A stretch of 64,000 nucleotides of DNA from Adiantum capillus-veneris (Eukaryota; Streptophyta; Polypodiopsida; Polypodiales; Pteridaceae), in the NCBI GenBank assembly GCA_014529385.2, contig CM043964.1, positions 137,525,029 through 137,589,028 on the forward strand, given 5' to 3'. The position numbers were made by a program, and so were the translations under genes. The notes beneath the pieces were generated by a model. The model had not been told where the DNA came from and did not search any database. It saw nothing but the letters and a program-made list of their open reading frames with translations. Below, in pieces: positions 10,522 to 22,200 of the stretch. How positions within the stretch are numbered: position 1 is the stretch's first letter; every line of letters starts with the position of its first letter.

Positions 10522-12807
10522 CTAGCCACTATGTGGAGGCATCTGAACCGTGCCTCGCATGACTGCATCCCACTGTGAAGGAATGGCGGAGTCAATCTCA
10601 AGAAGTCTGTCTGACACCCCGCGACCAATGTCATAATGTTCTGCTATGAAGTCTGCATCCAGCATACGCGTCTCATGAAACAACCGCATAGAGGCAACAG
10701 GGCCAGTGTCCCAAGCAGCCCAGTCAATGTGAGTCCTCTCTCCAAGCTGACGGGGTGGGTTAACCGAAGAATCAAGAACTGCATCATTCCAAATGAGAGG
10801 CTGGCGCTCAATCTCCTCACGACATGAGGGAGGTGAGCGTATGAGAGCTCGGCGCATGGAAACCCAAATCTGAAGGAGTGATCGGAGGAAGGGTAAGAGA
10901 GTGCGGGTGGTCAAGGGGGCATCCGTAAATAGAAAACGAAACCCTGTATGCCAAGTGTGACCATCTCTAGTGCCGAGGCGTGGAGTTGCAGTGCAAAGAG
11001 CGGCCTGAAGAAGCATCTTCCAAGGTTCTTGGCCAGGAAAAAGACCCCGAACAATGAGCTTGGTAAGAAGGGCGCGACTCTGTAATTCGGGATCAATAAT
11101 GCCAAGGCCTCCCTCTGACCGAGGTCGAATAATCGTGGACCAGCGAACTCTAGCACGAGTGTCAGTAGTCCCATCTGTGCCACTCCATAGAAAGTTCCGC
11201 ACTAATCTGCGGAGCTGAGCTATCACTCCAAAATGAAGCATCCAACAAGAGGCCGTATACCATACTGTAGCCAGAATGACCTGGTTGACGACCAATGCAC
11301 GGCCAGCCAACGACAGATGACGTGAAGACCAATGACATAGCTTCCTGCGACTAGACTGTAGTACGGGTGCAAACTGCTGCTGTAAGGAAACATCAAATCC
11401 AACCTGAAAGCCCAGATATCTGCATGTCTGGCCCGGCTGCAGCCATGTGAAACCATCAGCTACCCCCCAAGTAGGTATGTCATCACTGCCAACCAGTAAC
11501 CCATAGGATTTATGCCAATTAATACGTGCACCACTGGCAATGCAAAAAACCCCCAAGGCCTCCCGCATGGCATCAAGCGCTACTAGCAGATAGTGCAACA
11601 TCAACATAGTATCATCAGCGAACTCCTGATCGATAAGATCCGGAGCTGAAGGTACGGGCATGGTCAAGCCACGAAATGCATGACTCTGAGCACGAAGAAA
11701 ATCTGACATAGTCTCTCCAACAAACAGATACAGATATGCTGCTAAAGGACATCCCTGTCGTACAGATCGGGAGAGCTCAAAACTGCGACTGACACGACCA
11801 CCAATAGTAATAGCACTGCTGGCAGTCCTGAAGAGAGCAGAAATGCCGACTATACATCGCGAGGGGAAACTCATCCTGGCTAGTGATCCTTCGAGAAAGT
11901 CCCACTCAACACGATCGTATGCTTTCTCGAAGTCAAGAATGAAAAAAGCGAGAGGTTCAGAAGATGATCTGGCCCACTCTACTGCCTCATAAAAAGTGAA
12001 GATATTATCCAGTATGCATCGATCCATGACAAAGCCTGTCTGAGAAGTATGAATAATATCTCGTAAGAACGGTCGCAAGCGATGACTGATCAGCAATGCT
12101 AATATCTTATAGACCGAAGGGAGTAGAGTAATACGTCTCCACTGGCGGACCTGAGTGGTATCACCCCCTTTCGGAATAAGAGATATTAGACCTGAGCAAA
12201 GATCCGGATGCATATATCCTGATGCAAAGATGTCCTGACAACCGCGAAGCAGTGGTATATGCAATACATCCCAATAAGTCAAAAAGAAAGCTCTAGTGAG
12301 GCCATCCTCTCCTGGACAAGCGGATGGATCGAGACTCTCGATAGCAGCATGAAGCTCTGCAAGTGTGAAGGGTGCCAACAAGATGTCGGCCATAGTATCT
12401 GTACAACGGCGTCGGGTGTGATGCTAGATCTGCTCACGGGCAAGTAAAACCTCAGTAGTGCATACATCAACAGTGAACAATGCCTCAAAATAATCTGCAG
12501 ACATATCAAGAATAACATCAGGATGCATATGAAGTGTCCCCTGAGCATCGCACAAAGTCCGGAGGGTGGTGCCAGGAGGGCGCTCTTTGTGCGCGGCGAA
12601 GAAGGCTTTATTCATTCGATCAGCTTTAGCTATCCAATGAGATACCGAAGGATGATGAGTGAACTCAGACCTAGCCTCCTGGACGCGACGAATTTCCTCT
12701 GTGAGCTCTGTCTGTCTAGCAGCGAGATAAGCATCCTGAGGCCACTCCTCAAGCAAGCGTCGTGCGGAACCAAGAGGAATGTGAAGATCAGACTCGCGTA
12801 CTCTCAA
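10522..12807 (-). pseudogene. LINE reverse transcriptase
   Basis: The segment 12424-12807 is the linker before RT. An in-frame stop at about 12424 separates it from the RT frame 10522-12393. RT landmarks are LISLIPKGGDTTQVRQWRRI, FILDFEKAYDRVEWDFLEG, SVRQGCPLAAYLYLFVGE and the catalytic box EFADDTMLML (FADD, plus-strand position about 11609-11622). These are followed by the plant-LINE segments CRYLGFQVG and FLWSGTDG. It would copy its own RNA at a nicked genomic target. Confidence 0.9.
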
Positions 12808-12830
12808 CTGTCGATGAATAATAGCAGTCT

Positions 12831-12956
<126 letters not shown>

Positions 12957-13179
12957 GTTCTCTTCTGTAAGTAAAGCAAGGCCAAAAAGCTGCGTAGAAC
13001 CTTTATTCCATCCCCTACGTAGAGAAAGAAACAGGCCCAAAAGCTGTCCGCAAATGGAAATCTGCCACGTGGCTGCCTGCCCGCATTTTCCGCCGTGATT
13101 TCCGGGTCTGCCACGTCACTGCCTGCAAGGACTCCGTACAATTTGCCACGTCAGCATTTCTACAAGGGGGTCAGAGGGT

Positions 13180-14320
13180 GCGTCTTGTGTGTACTGGGCA
13201 GCCACATCACCGAGTTGTGACACGGTCTTAATGCAAGAAGACCGTGTCATTGCCTACGAAAGCCGATTGTTTTCAAGGCTGGAATTGACAGCACAAATTT
13301 ATAAGAGAGCTTTTGGCGGTTATCCATGCTCTTACTCAATGGCAACATTACCTACTCGGAGCGGATTTTACTGTCTTCACAGACCATCAGAGTTTACGCT
13401 ACTTCTTGTCACAGAAGTAGCTATCGGAAAAGCAGATGCGGTGGGCGAACATCTTGTCACAGTTTCACTTCCAGATTGTCCATGTCGAAGGATATATAAT
13501 TTTGTACGAACCCCAAGACCATCCCGAGGTTATAAAGGAGATTGCCAATGGAACTTTGCGTTGCATTTCAAAGGTCAATCTATGCCAGCCTGGTTTTATT
13601 TGAGCACGCCTTGCATGCTATCAAGATCACCATGATGCTGCGAATGCTAGAAAGAACAACTCAACAGTGCAGAAGACTAATGCTGAGATTGAAGATGTTC
13701 CGTGAAGCTTGCAATATCTCCTCCCGTGATCGGAGGATTCCCATGCAATGAATTCCGCTGTGAGAAACCCCTCTTGGAACAATTAATTTTCCAATATCCA
13801 AAGTCTAATACCCTTAGTGGGCGCTAGGTTTGAGGGTGAAAGCAGGGACAGAAGAACTTGGCGGATGCTTTGTCTCGGAAGCCGTTGGTTCTGGCTATTT
13901 CCGCGATACATCATAGGAGCTTCGAGGATATGGTCAATCAGTATACCACAAATACAGATTTTGCTGATATTTTCACTCGGATACGGCATGGGGAAATAGT
14001 AGCGGGATATTCCATTCGGGATGGCTACTTGATGAGGAAAACCATGTTGTGCGTTACACATCCGTTGAGGGAAAAGGTTATGACCGAATGTCACTGTTCA
14101 CCTTTTACGGGTCACCGCGGCATTGCTACCACCTTAAAGGTGTGGAGAGATACTTCTTTTGGCCGAGACTCAAGAAGGACGTGGATGATTTCGTACGCAG
14201 TTGCTTGGTATGCCAGAAGGTCAAGTTTGACAGGCATAAAGCTCAGGAATTGTTACAGCCTTTACCCATACCCACCCGTCCTAGGAAAGTATTGCAATGG
14301 ATTTCATTTTTAATATCCCG
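13180..14320 (+). pseudogene. RNase H and integrase zinc-finger region (copy 2)
   Basis: Several frames together give RNase H (VLMQEDRVIAYESRLFS, a ValAla-type helix, TDHQSLR) up to IVHVEG at 13490. A foreign stretch of about 350 bases follows, then GQKNLADALSRKP at 13845. After that come FTGHRGIATTLK and SCLVCQKVKFDRHK, the HHCC zinc finger of integrase, and LLQPLPIPTRPRK. Frameshifts occur near 13320, 14130 and 14290. Confidence 0.75.
13491..13843. other. Foreign ~350-bp insert within RNase H (copy 2)
   Basis: Copy 1 runs directly from IVHVQGKK to NVVADALSRKP. Here the two halves are separated by about 350 bases with no RNase H homology and no open frame I recognise. I see no clear target duplication or inverted termini, so it may be a gene-derived filler or a small insertion of unknown type. 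Confidence 0.5.
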
Positions 14321-14869
14321 AGAACACAAAGTGGTCACAATAGTATCTGGACAGTTATTGACAGATTTAGCCAGCAAGCTCATTTCATTCCAGTGAAGAA
14401 AACAGTCGAGACCGATCGCTTAGCGAGACTGTTTGTGGCCCAGATCTTCAGATTACATGGCATGCCTGAGACGATTGTCTCCGACAAAGACCCCAGATTT
14501 ACGAGTTTGTTTTGGAAGGCTATTTGGGAGAACATTAGCACGTGGTTGCAGTTCTCGTCATCGTTCCGCCCGCAGACTGACGGTCAATCAGAGATTGCAA
14601 ATTCAGTGGTACTAGATTTATTGAAGTCTTACATCTTGGATCAGAAGACTCAATGGAAAAAGTATTTACCTTTGGTGGAATTTGCCTACAATAACACAAT
14701 ACACTCTTCGACGGGGAAGACGCCATTTGAGATAATTGAAGGTGCTACGAATGTTCCACCCTTCTTAAGCACGAAAGATACAATTTTTGAAGCCAATGAG
14801 TACACGCGTGACTTGGACACGGCTTTTGCCAAGGTCCTCAAGGCTTTGCAGTCGCGATTTGAAAATTGA
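14297..14869 (+). pseudogene. Integrase catalytic core (copy 2)
   Basis: An open frame of 190 codons. All three catalytic residues are visible: D in WTVIDRFSQQAHFIP, D in VSDKDPRFTSLFWKAIW, and E in TDGQSEIANSVVLDLL, the DDE triad of retroviral-type integrases. HHLPLVEFAYNN-type and STGKTPFEII blocks follow. The frame ends at QSRFEN, with the next part in another frame. This is the segment that copy 1 has lost. Confidence 0.85.
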
Positions 14870-14957
14870 AAGAGAACGATTGGGTGCTTTTACGTTTTGA
14901 GAAGGCACGCCTGAGAAAGAAAAAGGGAAAGGAGAGGCTTTTTCCAAAGCTTAGTAT

Positions 14958-15281
14958 GTGATACTACAGACTTTCCAGATCTCCGAAAAGATAAATGATG
15001 TCTCCTTTAGACTGAAGCTGCCCGACACTTGGAGGATTCACAATGCTTTATATGTGAGTCTCTTGAAGCCTTTTATAGGCGATGTGTCCGAAGATGGGGA
15101 GCCTAATGAGCAACCCGAAGTGGAAGAAAACGAGAAGATCCTTGTTCCCGAACAGATATTGGCACATAAAGACAGAAAGATTAAGAGTAAAGTGATAAGG
15201 CGGTTCTTGGCTACATTCAAGAACTATCCTGCATTGGATGCGAAGTGGATGGAGGAGGAGGACCTAGCAGATACTGCTTAG
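14958..15281 (+). pseudogene. Integrase tail and chromodomain (copy 2)
   Basis: FQISEKINDVSFRLKLPDTW and HNALYVSLLKPFIGD are the post-core barrel. After an acidic linker comes EQILAHKDRKIKSKVIRRF, then ATFKNYPALDAKWMEEEDLA, a chromodomain closely matching that of copy 1. The stop falls just after the chromodomain, as in the family. Confidence 0.8.
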
Positions 15282-15904
15282 ATTGTGAATCTTTACCTTG
15301 AAGCTTTTGGTTTAGCATAGTCTATTCCAATTGGAACCCCAAACTCAGCTTGGCCAAAAATCTCGTGCAGCGAGTATGCACAAGAGGGGAGTTACTCCGC
15401 TCCTTTGTCAACAGATGCCTCGATTTTTTATATTAAAGTCACTGATGTCTCTTTGAGTTTCAGGGATACTGTGAGCTGACAGATTCTGCTGTATGACTTT
15501 ATGAATTGGAATTCCCGATAATATGATATTGATTTGTTCTTGACTTGTTTAAGTACAGACGAAATGATTGCAGCATTTTCGTCTGAATGATCTCGATAGA
15601 CATGGTTGCAATAGGGATTAGTCAATCGGGCATCTATGAGGTCTTGAGTGGATCTAGATGCGATTGCTAATTGCGTTGCCGATAAATCATAGTCTGAGAT
15701 CCGAATGAATGTTGAATGTGATTTGTCATGTGATTACCTATGATGTCAAGGGATGTCCTGTGATGTCGTGTGATGTGACTGTCGATTGGTACATGTGCTA
15801 GATGCGTGTTCCTAGTGCATCGGTACTAACAGTCAGTGTCTGCTAAGACAATTTATGGACTCTGACTGTTTTGCAGGCGTAATCGAGGGCGATTACAATG
15901 CTTT

Positions 15905-15917
15905 CAAAAGGGGGGTA
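15905..15917 (+). other. Polypurine tract before the 3' LTR
   Basis: The run aaaaggggggta directly precedes the LTR start TGTCACA. Its position and composition fit the RNase H-resistant primer for plus-strand synthesis. Confidence 0.75.
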
Positions 15918-16512
15918 TGTCACAAATAGGTGACGTGGCGTGCCCATAGTAGACACACATACACCCTCCCCTTGCACACAGTCCCAGAAAAATTGGCTGC
16001 TCCCGAAATCCACGCAAAGGGTGACGTGGCATGTCTGTACGGACTGGCCCGGAAAATCCGGCGCAAAACGCGGGGCTACTAACACGTGGCAGCAACGTAC
16101 GGACGGCAGCGGAAGCTTTTGGAATTTGCTTTTTGCTACGCAATCTTTACGCCAAGCAAGAGAAAAAGAGAGAGCCTTGATGCTTTATTTTTACAAGGCT
16201 TTTAATTTTTAGCTTTTGGGGCTCTGCTTTTGGCATCCCTTGTAAACCTATATAATAGTGGCTTGGGCTCCCACTTCTCAGAGCATCTGGACGCAGAGTC
16301 TAAGAGTGAGTCCCAACCACTCTATTGTACTTTGGCAACAGATTTAATACAAAAAGAAATACCAAAAGGGGCGCCACTCTTTGGGGCCAATATCTCTAGG
16401 CACGGAACTCCGTCGGGCCGTGTCAATCGATTGTGAACTGTGAACTGTTTTGAAGTGAATTCCTGTCGTGTCGCAGTAGAATCTTGACTTGGAGTGTCCA
16501 AGTCTGTTACAG
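15918..16512 (+). repeat. 3' LTR of chromovirus copy 2
   Basis: The 595-base LTR starts TGTCACAAATAGG and ends AAGTCTGTTACA. A TATA-like stretch tatataat is at 16250. It is followed by the tctcagagcatctggacgca segment and the conserved caaaagg/ggggcc block near 16353-16388. It is collinear, in opposite orientation, with the interrupted LTR at 8770-13164. Confidence 0.85.
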
Positions 16513-16732
16513 GTGCACTCCTTGGCAGTGGCTCTCTAGACGGTCTACGTACTCTTTCTTGTGACAGACATGGAGGGGTCCACTCTTGGTCTTGTATATC
16601 ATGTGTTCATGCAGATGCGGCGTCACATAGCAGCATGTACCTCTTTGACATCGCAGCGGTAAGTCAACGGAGCCCTTGATCCTTGCCACTTGGATGTTTT
16701 ATTTTGTTTTTAAGTCTTGACTTCGGAGTCTT

Positions 16733-17525
16733 GTGAACTGTAGGCGGGAGGACATTCTGGCTATTGTGGAGAGCCGATGGACGTTCATGCGTCGTCCCAT
16801 TCATGGGATGGCTGCTATACTCCATCCTCTCTACAAGACTCCAAAGCTTTTTGCGGAGAGCAGTTTGCTCACCTTGCGATCAGAATACCTCGACATCATG
16901 TTTACTGAGGATGAGCAGCTGCAGATCGGCAATGAGATGAGCGCCTACATGAACAATCTGGGACCGTCTTTCTTGAGGAGTGTGTCCTTGAGGCAAGAAG
17001 CTATCAAGCTTCCCCTCACTTGGTGGCAAAACTATGGAAGAGCTTGTCTTCCAAATTTGTGCAATCTTGCACTACGCATTCTCTCACAGGTATTTACTAT
17101 TCTCTCGCTTGCGCTACATAGTACATAGTACGTACTACGCTTGGATGATTTTCATTGATTCCTATAAATCGTGTAAATGTCCATAGGATTGCTCGGCTGG
17201 TGCTTGTGAGCGCAATTGGAACGCCTACTCTCTTGTACACACGAAGATTCGAAACCGCCTGAGCACTATGCAATTGGAGAAGTTGATGTACTAACGAGCG
17301 AACATGAAGCTCGTGCGTTGCTTTGGGGTCACCCAAGCAGATAAGTCTTAAAAGAATCAAGATCATTGCTAATAGCTGTAGGATTAGGAGACCCAAATTT
17401 GTAGTTAATGCTTGGCTACTTATCCTCTTATGCAGGTGGATTCAACTCAAGTGAAGATGGTTCCTGACTCTACTGCAGAGGAGACAGAGTGCCGGATCAG
17501 AGATGAGCAGGAGGAGATTCTGTGA
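16733..17525 (+). pseudogene. hAT-type transposase (DUF659 family), 3' end
   Basis: Exon A, entered through an acceptor at about 16742 (ctgtag), encodes VESRWTFMRRPIHGMAAILH and WWQNYGRACLPNLCNLALRI and ends at 17089 (CACAG|GTATTT). Exon B from 17187 encodes DCSAGACERNWNAYSLVHTK and IRNRLSTMQLEKLMY. These are the C-terminal dimerisation blocks (WW..G and ERNW) of plant hAT transposases. A TAA at 17292 interrupts a frame that otherwise continues RANMKLVRCFG. A possible last exon is 17436-17525. The 5' part is missing upstream, where the chromovirus LTR lies. Likely a dead transposon gene. Confidence 0.7.
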
Positions 17526-17955
17526 GATTCAGCAAGACCTCCTTCCTACATTATCCTGGTGAAGAAATATAGAGTTGGAGCAAATTACACAAGTGATGCA
17601 TTGGTGTGCAAATAGTAAAAACATATATGGCATTGACATGGATGTTTGTAATATTGACATTAGAGTAACCGTGTCTGTATGTCTCTATGCATGTGTACAC
17701 ACATGCATAATATCTAAGTACAAATATATATATATACGTACGTATCTGACCAGTATGTGTATACATATTTACACACACACAATAATATACATACATATAT
17801 ATGTATGTATGTATGTGTTGTGTTGTGTGTGCACGTGCACGCACGTGCTTGCGTGTGCGTGCGTGCTTTGGTTGTACTCCATGATGAGATGCTTCGAAAA
17901 AGTTACACTATAGTATAACTATCCCAGAGGTCACTTTCGTCTTTTGACACATTAT
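17526..17955. repeat. AT/GT-rich simple repeats
   Basis: Alternating tatata, acacac, gtat and gtgcgt runs between about 17660 and 17870. No gene is visible. Confidence 0.7.
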
Positions 17956-18510
17956 ATCTTTTTTTCATTGAGGAAAGACAGGGCTGTAATACTCAGTAGT
18001 ATAAGTGCATGAGAATGCTGGAGTCAGCCTGTCGTTAAGGAACCATACAGATCATAACATATGTACAAGGACTCCCAGCTCAAGGTGGCATGTACGAGTT
18101 ATATAGAATGAATCAGGGCAGTGGAGGCCAGGTAATCTGGCGGCTGGCCATGTGACACTGTAAAGAACGTAGTGGTGTGTGCCCACTGCCTCAAGAAAGC
18201 ATGATGACGCTCCTCTGCTGCCCTAGAAGAGCCTATGATGCATTCCACTCACTGCAAAGAGAGTCAACTATCTCCATCCAGACATTGCTGAGTGTATCCG
18301 CTGAGGTGGAAGTCTTGGCAACCGATAACGTGTGAGTAACTAGCCTTCCAAATCATCCACAAGGTAACTGCAGCCACACTGGCGAAATGATATTGCAAGG
18401 GTGTGACTCAAAATTATGTATAGTAGCTGGTAACACGTCCAGAGTGCCCCATCCATAACCAAGATCTGTCAACAAGAAAATGGGATCCTCCCCTTCTCCC
18501 TCAACAATAA
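17956..18510 (-). mobile_element. LINE 3' remnant
   Basis: The minus strand encodes, with stops, TLWMIWKASYSHVIG and then RAAEERHHAFLRQWAHTTTF, matching the C-terminus of the LINE at 9.4-12.8 kb (TLWNIWRARC and RAAEVRQFAFLRRWARAPLF). The shared 3' UTR ends in a short T run at about 17967. It lies downstream of SEC31 exon 17. A pyrimidine-rich stretch follows at 18555-18628. Confidence 0.7.
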
Positions 18511-18767
18511 GCTGAGAACCCGAGAGCTGTAACAGATATTGTCATATCTTTATTTTCATCCCTCCCTCCCTCTCTCTCCATTTTACTCCCCACCCCTCTC
18601 CCTCTCCCCCTCACCCTCTCCCAAAGAATATGTGCCTCTTGTCTATACGTACAATGTGTGCATAAGCAACAGAAAAATGCCTCATCACTCAATACAGACT
18701 GCTTGCATAGATAACAGCACAATTACTTCATCTCTTTATAGAAAGAACCTGGGCTTAACCAACATAC

Positions 18768-19221
18768 CGAAGGCGCGTTGACAGAAACAGGTGCACTGAC
18801 AGTTGGAGCTGCAAAAACCCCTTGGGGGTAGCTCTCAAAAGAGTAATTGGGCGCCTGTACTTCCTCTGACCAATCAAGAACAGAAATTAGGAACCAACAT
18901 GTTTACAAACCATTTAAACAGAGAGGCATTTTTAAGTCAGAAAAGCATCATTGTAGCTTAGAACACAGGAACCTATGTCTCGCAAAAAAATACAGTTGAC
19001 ACATGCACACCTTGTTTGATACTACCAATGCGATCCCTTAACATTATCAAATCTTCAGTTGACTCCTCTGGAAACACAAGACCAAGATAGTCCATTGCCG
19101 CCATAACAATCCCCTGGCTTGCCAGAAGCTCTGCATAGCTTCCCACTAATCTAGATAATGCTGGAGTCACACGCTTTTCACCTTTTGCCAAAGCTAAGAC
19201 AACTATCTTCTCCATCAATTC
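18768..19221 (-). CDS. SEC31: SEC31 exons 16 and 17
   Basis: Exon 16 (19011-19221) codes ELMEKIVVLALAKGEKRVTP and YAELLASQGIVMAAMDYLGL, the end of the solenoid, to the donor CAAG|GTGTGC. Exon 17 (18768-18865) codes EEVQAPNYSFESYPQGVFAA and PTVSAPVSVNAPS, the start of the proline-rich region that in other species contacts SEC23. The donor is TCG|GTATG at 18767. No further exon is recognisable to the left, where LINE, hAT and chromovirus DNA begin. Confidence 0.82.
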
Positions 19222-22200
19222 CTGTGACATTGAGTAGGAAAATTAGGATGGCAAAGGCATGCCCTACTAAAAGCATCATTCAAGAGCACACATAGGCAGA
19301 ACTAGCCTGCATTTCTTTGGCAAATGCAGCACTGCTGGCAGTTGACAGAACATCCCTATACCAAAGTCTAGCCAACTCCTCCGTATTCGCTGCACATATG
19401 TAGCATAACAGTGCTGCTTGTGAGAGACCTGCTGCATCTAGTCTTGCTGCCAGGGCATCACAAAGAAGAGTCCATTCCTGAGAGCCTGCATACTGTTGAG
19501 ATAAATACATTCTGTCAATCTCTGGAGAAGTGTAAATCTCTTTTACACCTAGATGAATCAACAAAAAGTTAACAATCACCTAAAGAGGAAAAGGTAAATT
19601 ATAGACTCTGGGTACTTATGGACAAGGGAACGTAGCAAACAGCAGCATGATGCATGATATTGACTAAATAGGATCACAACCTCGCTGATGCCAGCAATTT
19701 CCAAAAATGGATACAGAACTATGGATCAATATATGCTCCCAGCCACAGACACAAGCAAACAGCAACACAAAAAATACGAAAACCAAGTTTGTGTCATGGC
19801 TCCATAATGGGCCAACTCGGCCATGATGGAGCCTAGCACTAAACAACTCATTGTTTTAAATAGATTCCTACAATTAAAAGGCATTTGATAGGGCATATGC
19901 ACCACTAAAAATACATGGAATTATGATAGAAAGAAAGAAGTGCATGTGCCCAGAAGTACGCTGAATTCGAAAACTCACGGAGCAAAGTAAAGCCAGTGTC
20001 TCCCTCCATGCAGCAAGGGGTCTACTGTTGACAAGATTTCCAAAGTCATGGGCAGCTACAGCTGCTAACACCTGAAACAACAAGTAGCATGAGTCAGAGA
20101 AATCACTACAAGGCGATACACCTGCATGTTAATTATTCTTGAGAGAAATCCGAACTCTACTTGATCTTTGACTTCGCTCAATAGAGTCGCTCCTTCAAAT
20201 GAAGTTAAGGGAGCTCTTTTTTGGCCCAGGAGATCATTACATACAAGGAAACCTTCAGGTCAGCATTCAATGAAGAAAATAACTTTCTTCAATCTTCAAA
20301 ATAATTCCGAAGCTGAGCATGTCTAAATTCAACAAAGGAATTTCCTAATCTTGAATCATTTAAAAAGGATCATTTATAGAGGTTTTCAGTGACCTGTGCT
20401 CAAAAATTCATTTAAGTGAGCATATACAGCAATTTATAGACCATCTAATGAGAAGGTAAAGTAAGGACTTGCACATGAACAACTGCACCGACATGCCTTG
20501 GCAAATGTCATAAATAAAAAAGAAATTTCAGGTAAAAGAGAATATGAAAGAGGACACTTCTATAAAGATAAAACTGAATCAATGGTCCAGATTTAAGGGC
20601 TGTTCACATAAACAAACCTATACCTTTTGATAAGGACGACGATGCTTCTTGAAATAAGCTGCTAATGTCTCCTCCCAAAGTTCCGTGCCACCAACATGAG
20701 CAAGAACTAGCGCATCTGCCATCCGATCCTCAGAAAGGCACTGCCTTACAGCATCCTTAAAATCAGCTATAACCAGCGCACGCCGCAGTGCCTGTTCACA
20801 ATCATCTTCCTCAACTACTTCATCTTCATGTTCCCCTTTTTGCAGAACTAAACTCTCTGCAACAGCCTCTTTATGAACTTGTGGCACCAACTGGGGGGAT
20901 ACTGCACCTTTGGGGGTAGAGAGAGTGTTAAAAAAGTCAGCTCCATCATCAACAATTTCTCCTTGACCATCCAATTCAGAAGCACCAATGAAATCTGATA
21001 CTTCACCCACAGCTCCTACTTCACCATTGCTGACATTAAGTTTGCCTGCAACTTCTGAATTCAGCAAGTCAGCACCATTTGCAAGTTCCTCACTTTTACT
21101 TTCCTCTAATTGAGGAAGAGAGAATCCCAAGTGACTGAGAAGAGATGTTCTAGCCTGTTCCTCAAACATGATTTTCAAAAAGCTCCAGATTTCTCTCTCT
21201 TCCTCAGACCTGCAAAGTTGCACTCGTATTAGGTCCATAAAGACGAGCACATTGAGCGATCCAAACCTTGCACCAACCTAGAATCTTGAGCTTTCCTATC
21301 ACATAGAGCTTGCAGAGAAGACTTGTTGCCAGGATCCTCGATAGCAGCCTCGAACTCTTTGGATCGAGCTACCAAATCATCCTCCATAATGATAGTCTGA
21401 ATATTTAACTGAAACAACAAAAACAAAAAACAACTTTAGGCAATAGAGGAACCATTAACAATCGCGCAGACACAATATCAAACACCTATTCACGTATAAG
21501 AAAGATATTGCACAAATGCCTTCAGAGTGGACAAAATCTAGAAGTTGCAAACCTCTGACAAAGAACCTCCTTTTTTCGCACTAAAAGAAACAAGCTTTCC
21601 ATCAAATCCGAATGTCACACCAGCAGGACGCTTCAGCCATTTTGGTGCTCTCATTGCTGATGGCAGCACACAGTATCCAAAACAAAACTGAAAGTCGATT
21701 CAACCAAGAGGAAGACAACCAGTCCTTAGACCTACTTACCCGAGGAAGTACCAGCACCCACTGTTCCACCAAAAGCACCCTCACTTGGAAGAATTCTACT
21801 GCAGGCCTGAGCTGGCAGTAAAACCACAAAAAAGAATAATTCAGAAGCCATCCCTGCAAATTCAACATACCATGACTTTTTCCTGCTCATCAACTATTAC
21901 CTCAATATTGTAAAGGTTTACTCTTCCATCATAGGATGAGCTAGATAATACGCCCGCTATCCGGGGAGACCATTGTAAATCAAAATTCCAGTTACTGCTC
22001 ACAGGAAGCTCACAAACAATCTGAAAAGTTCTAAACAGACATCAGAATCGCGATTCAAACAATAAGCATGTTGAAGAAGGGCAGGATTCCAAAAACACCT
22101 CTCCTGAAGAAGTGTCCCAGCACACAGTGCGGTAATCCTTGGCACTAGATAAGAGAAGCGCACTGTCAATTGGACACCACGCCATTGCTACCACACCTGC

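Larger units (their letters stand above)
13165..15917 (+). mobile_element. Chromovirus copy 2, RNaseH-integrase-chromodomain half
   Basis: The sequence begins, immediately at the U3 terminus of the minus-strand LTR, inside the RNase H region. It then runs on the plus strand through integrase, chromodomain, 3' UTR and a polypurine tract into an LTR at 15918. Protein identity to copy 1 is high. It complements the gag-protease half at 6.4-8.8 kb, except that the RT domain is absent from both. Confidence 0.85.
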
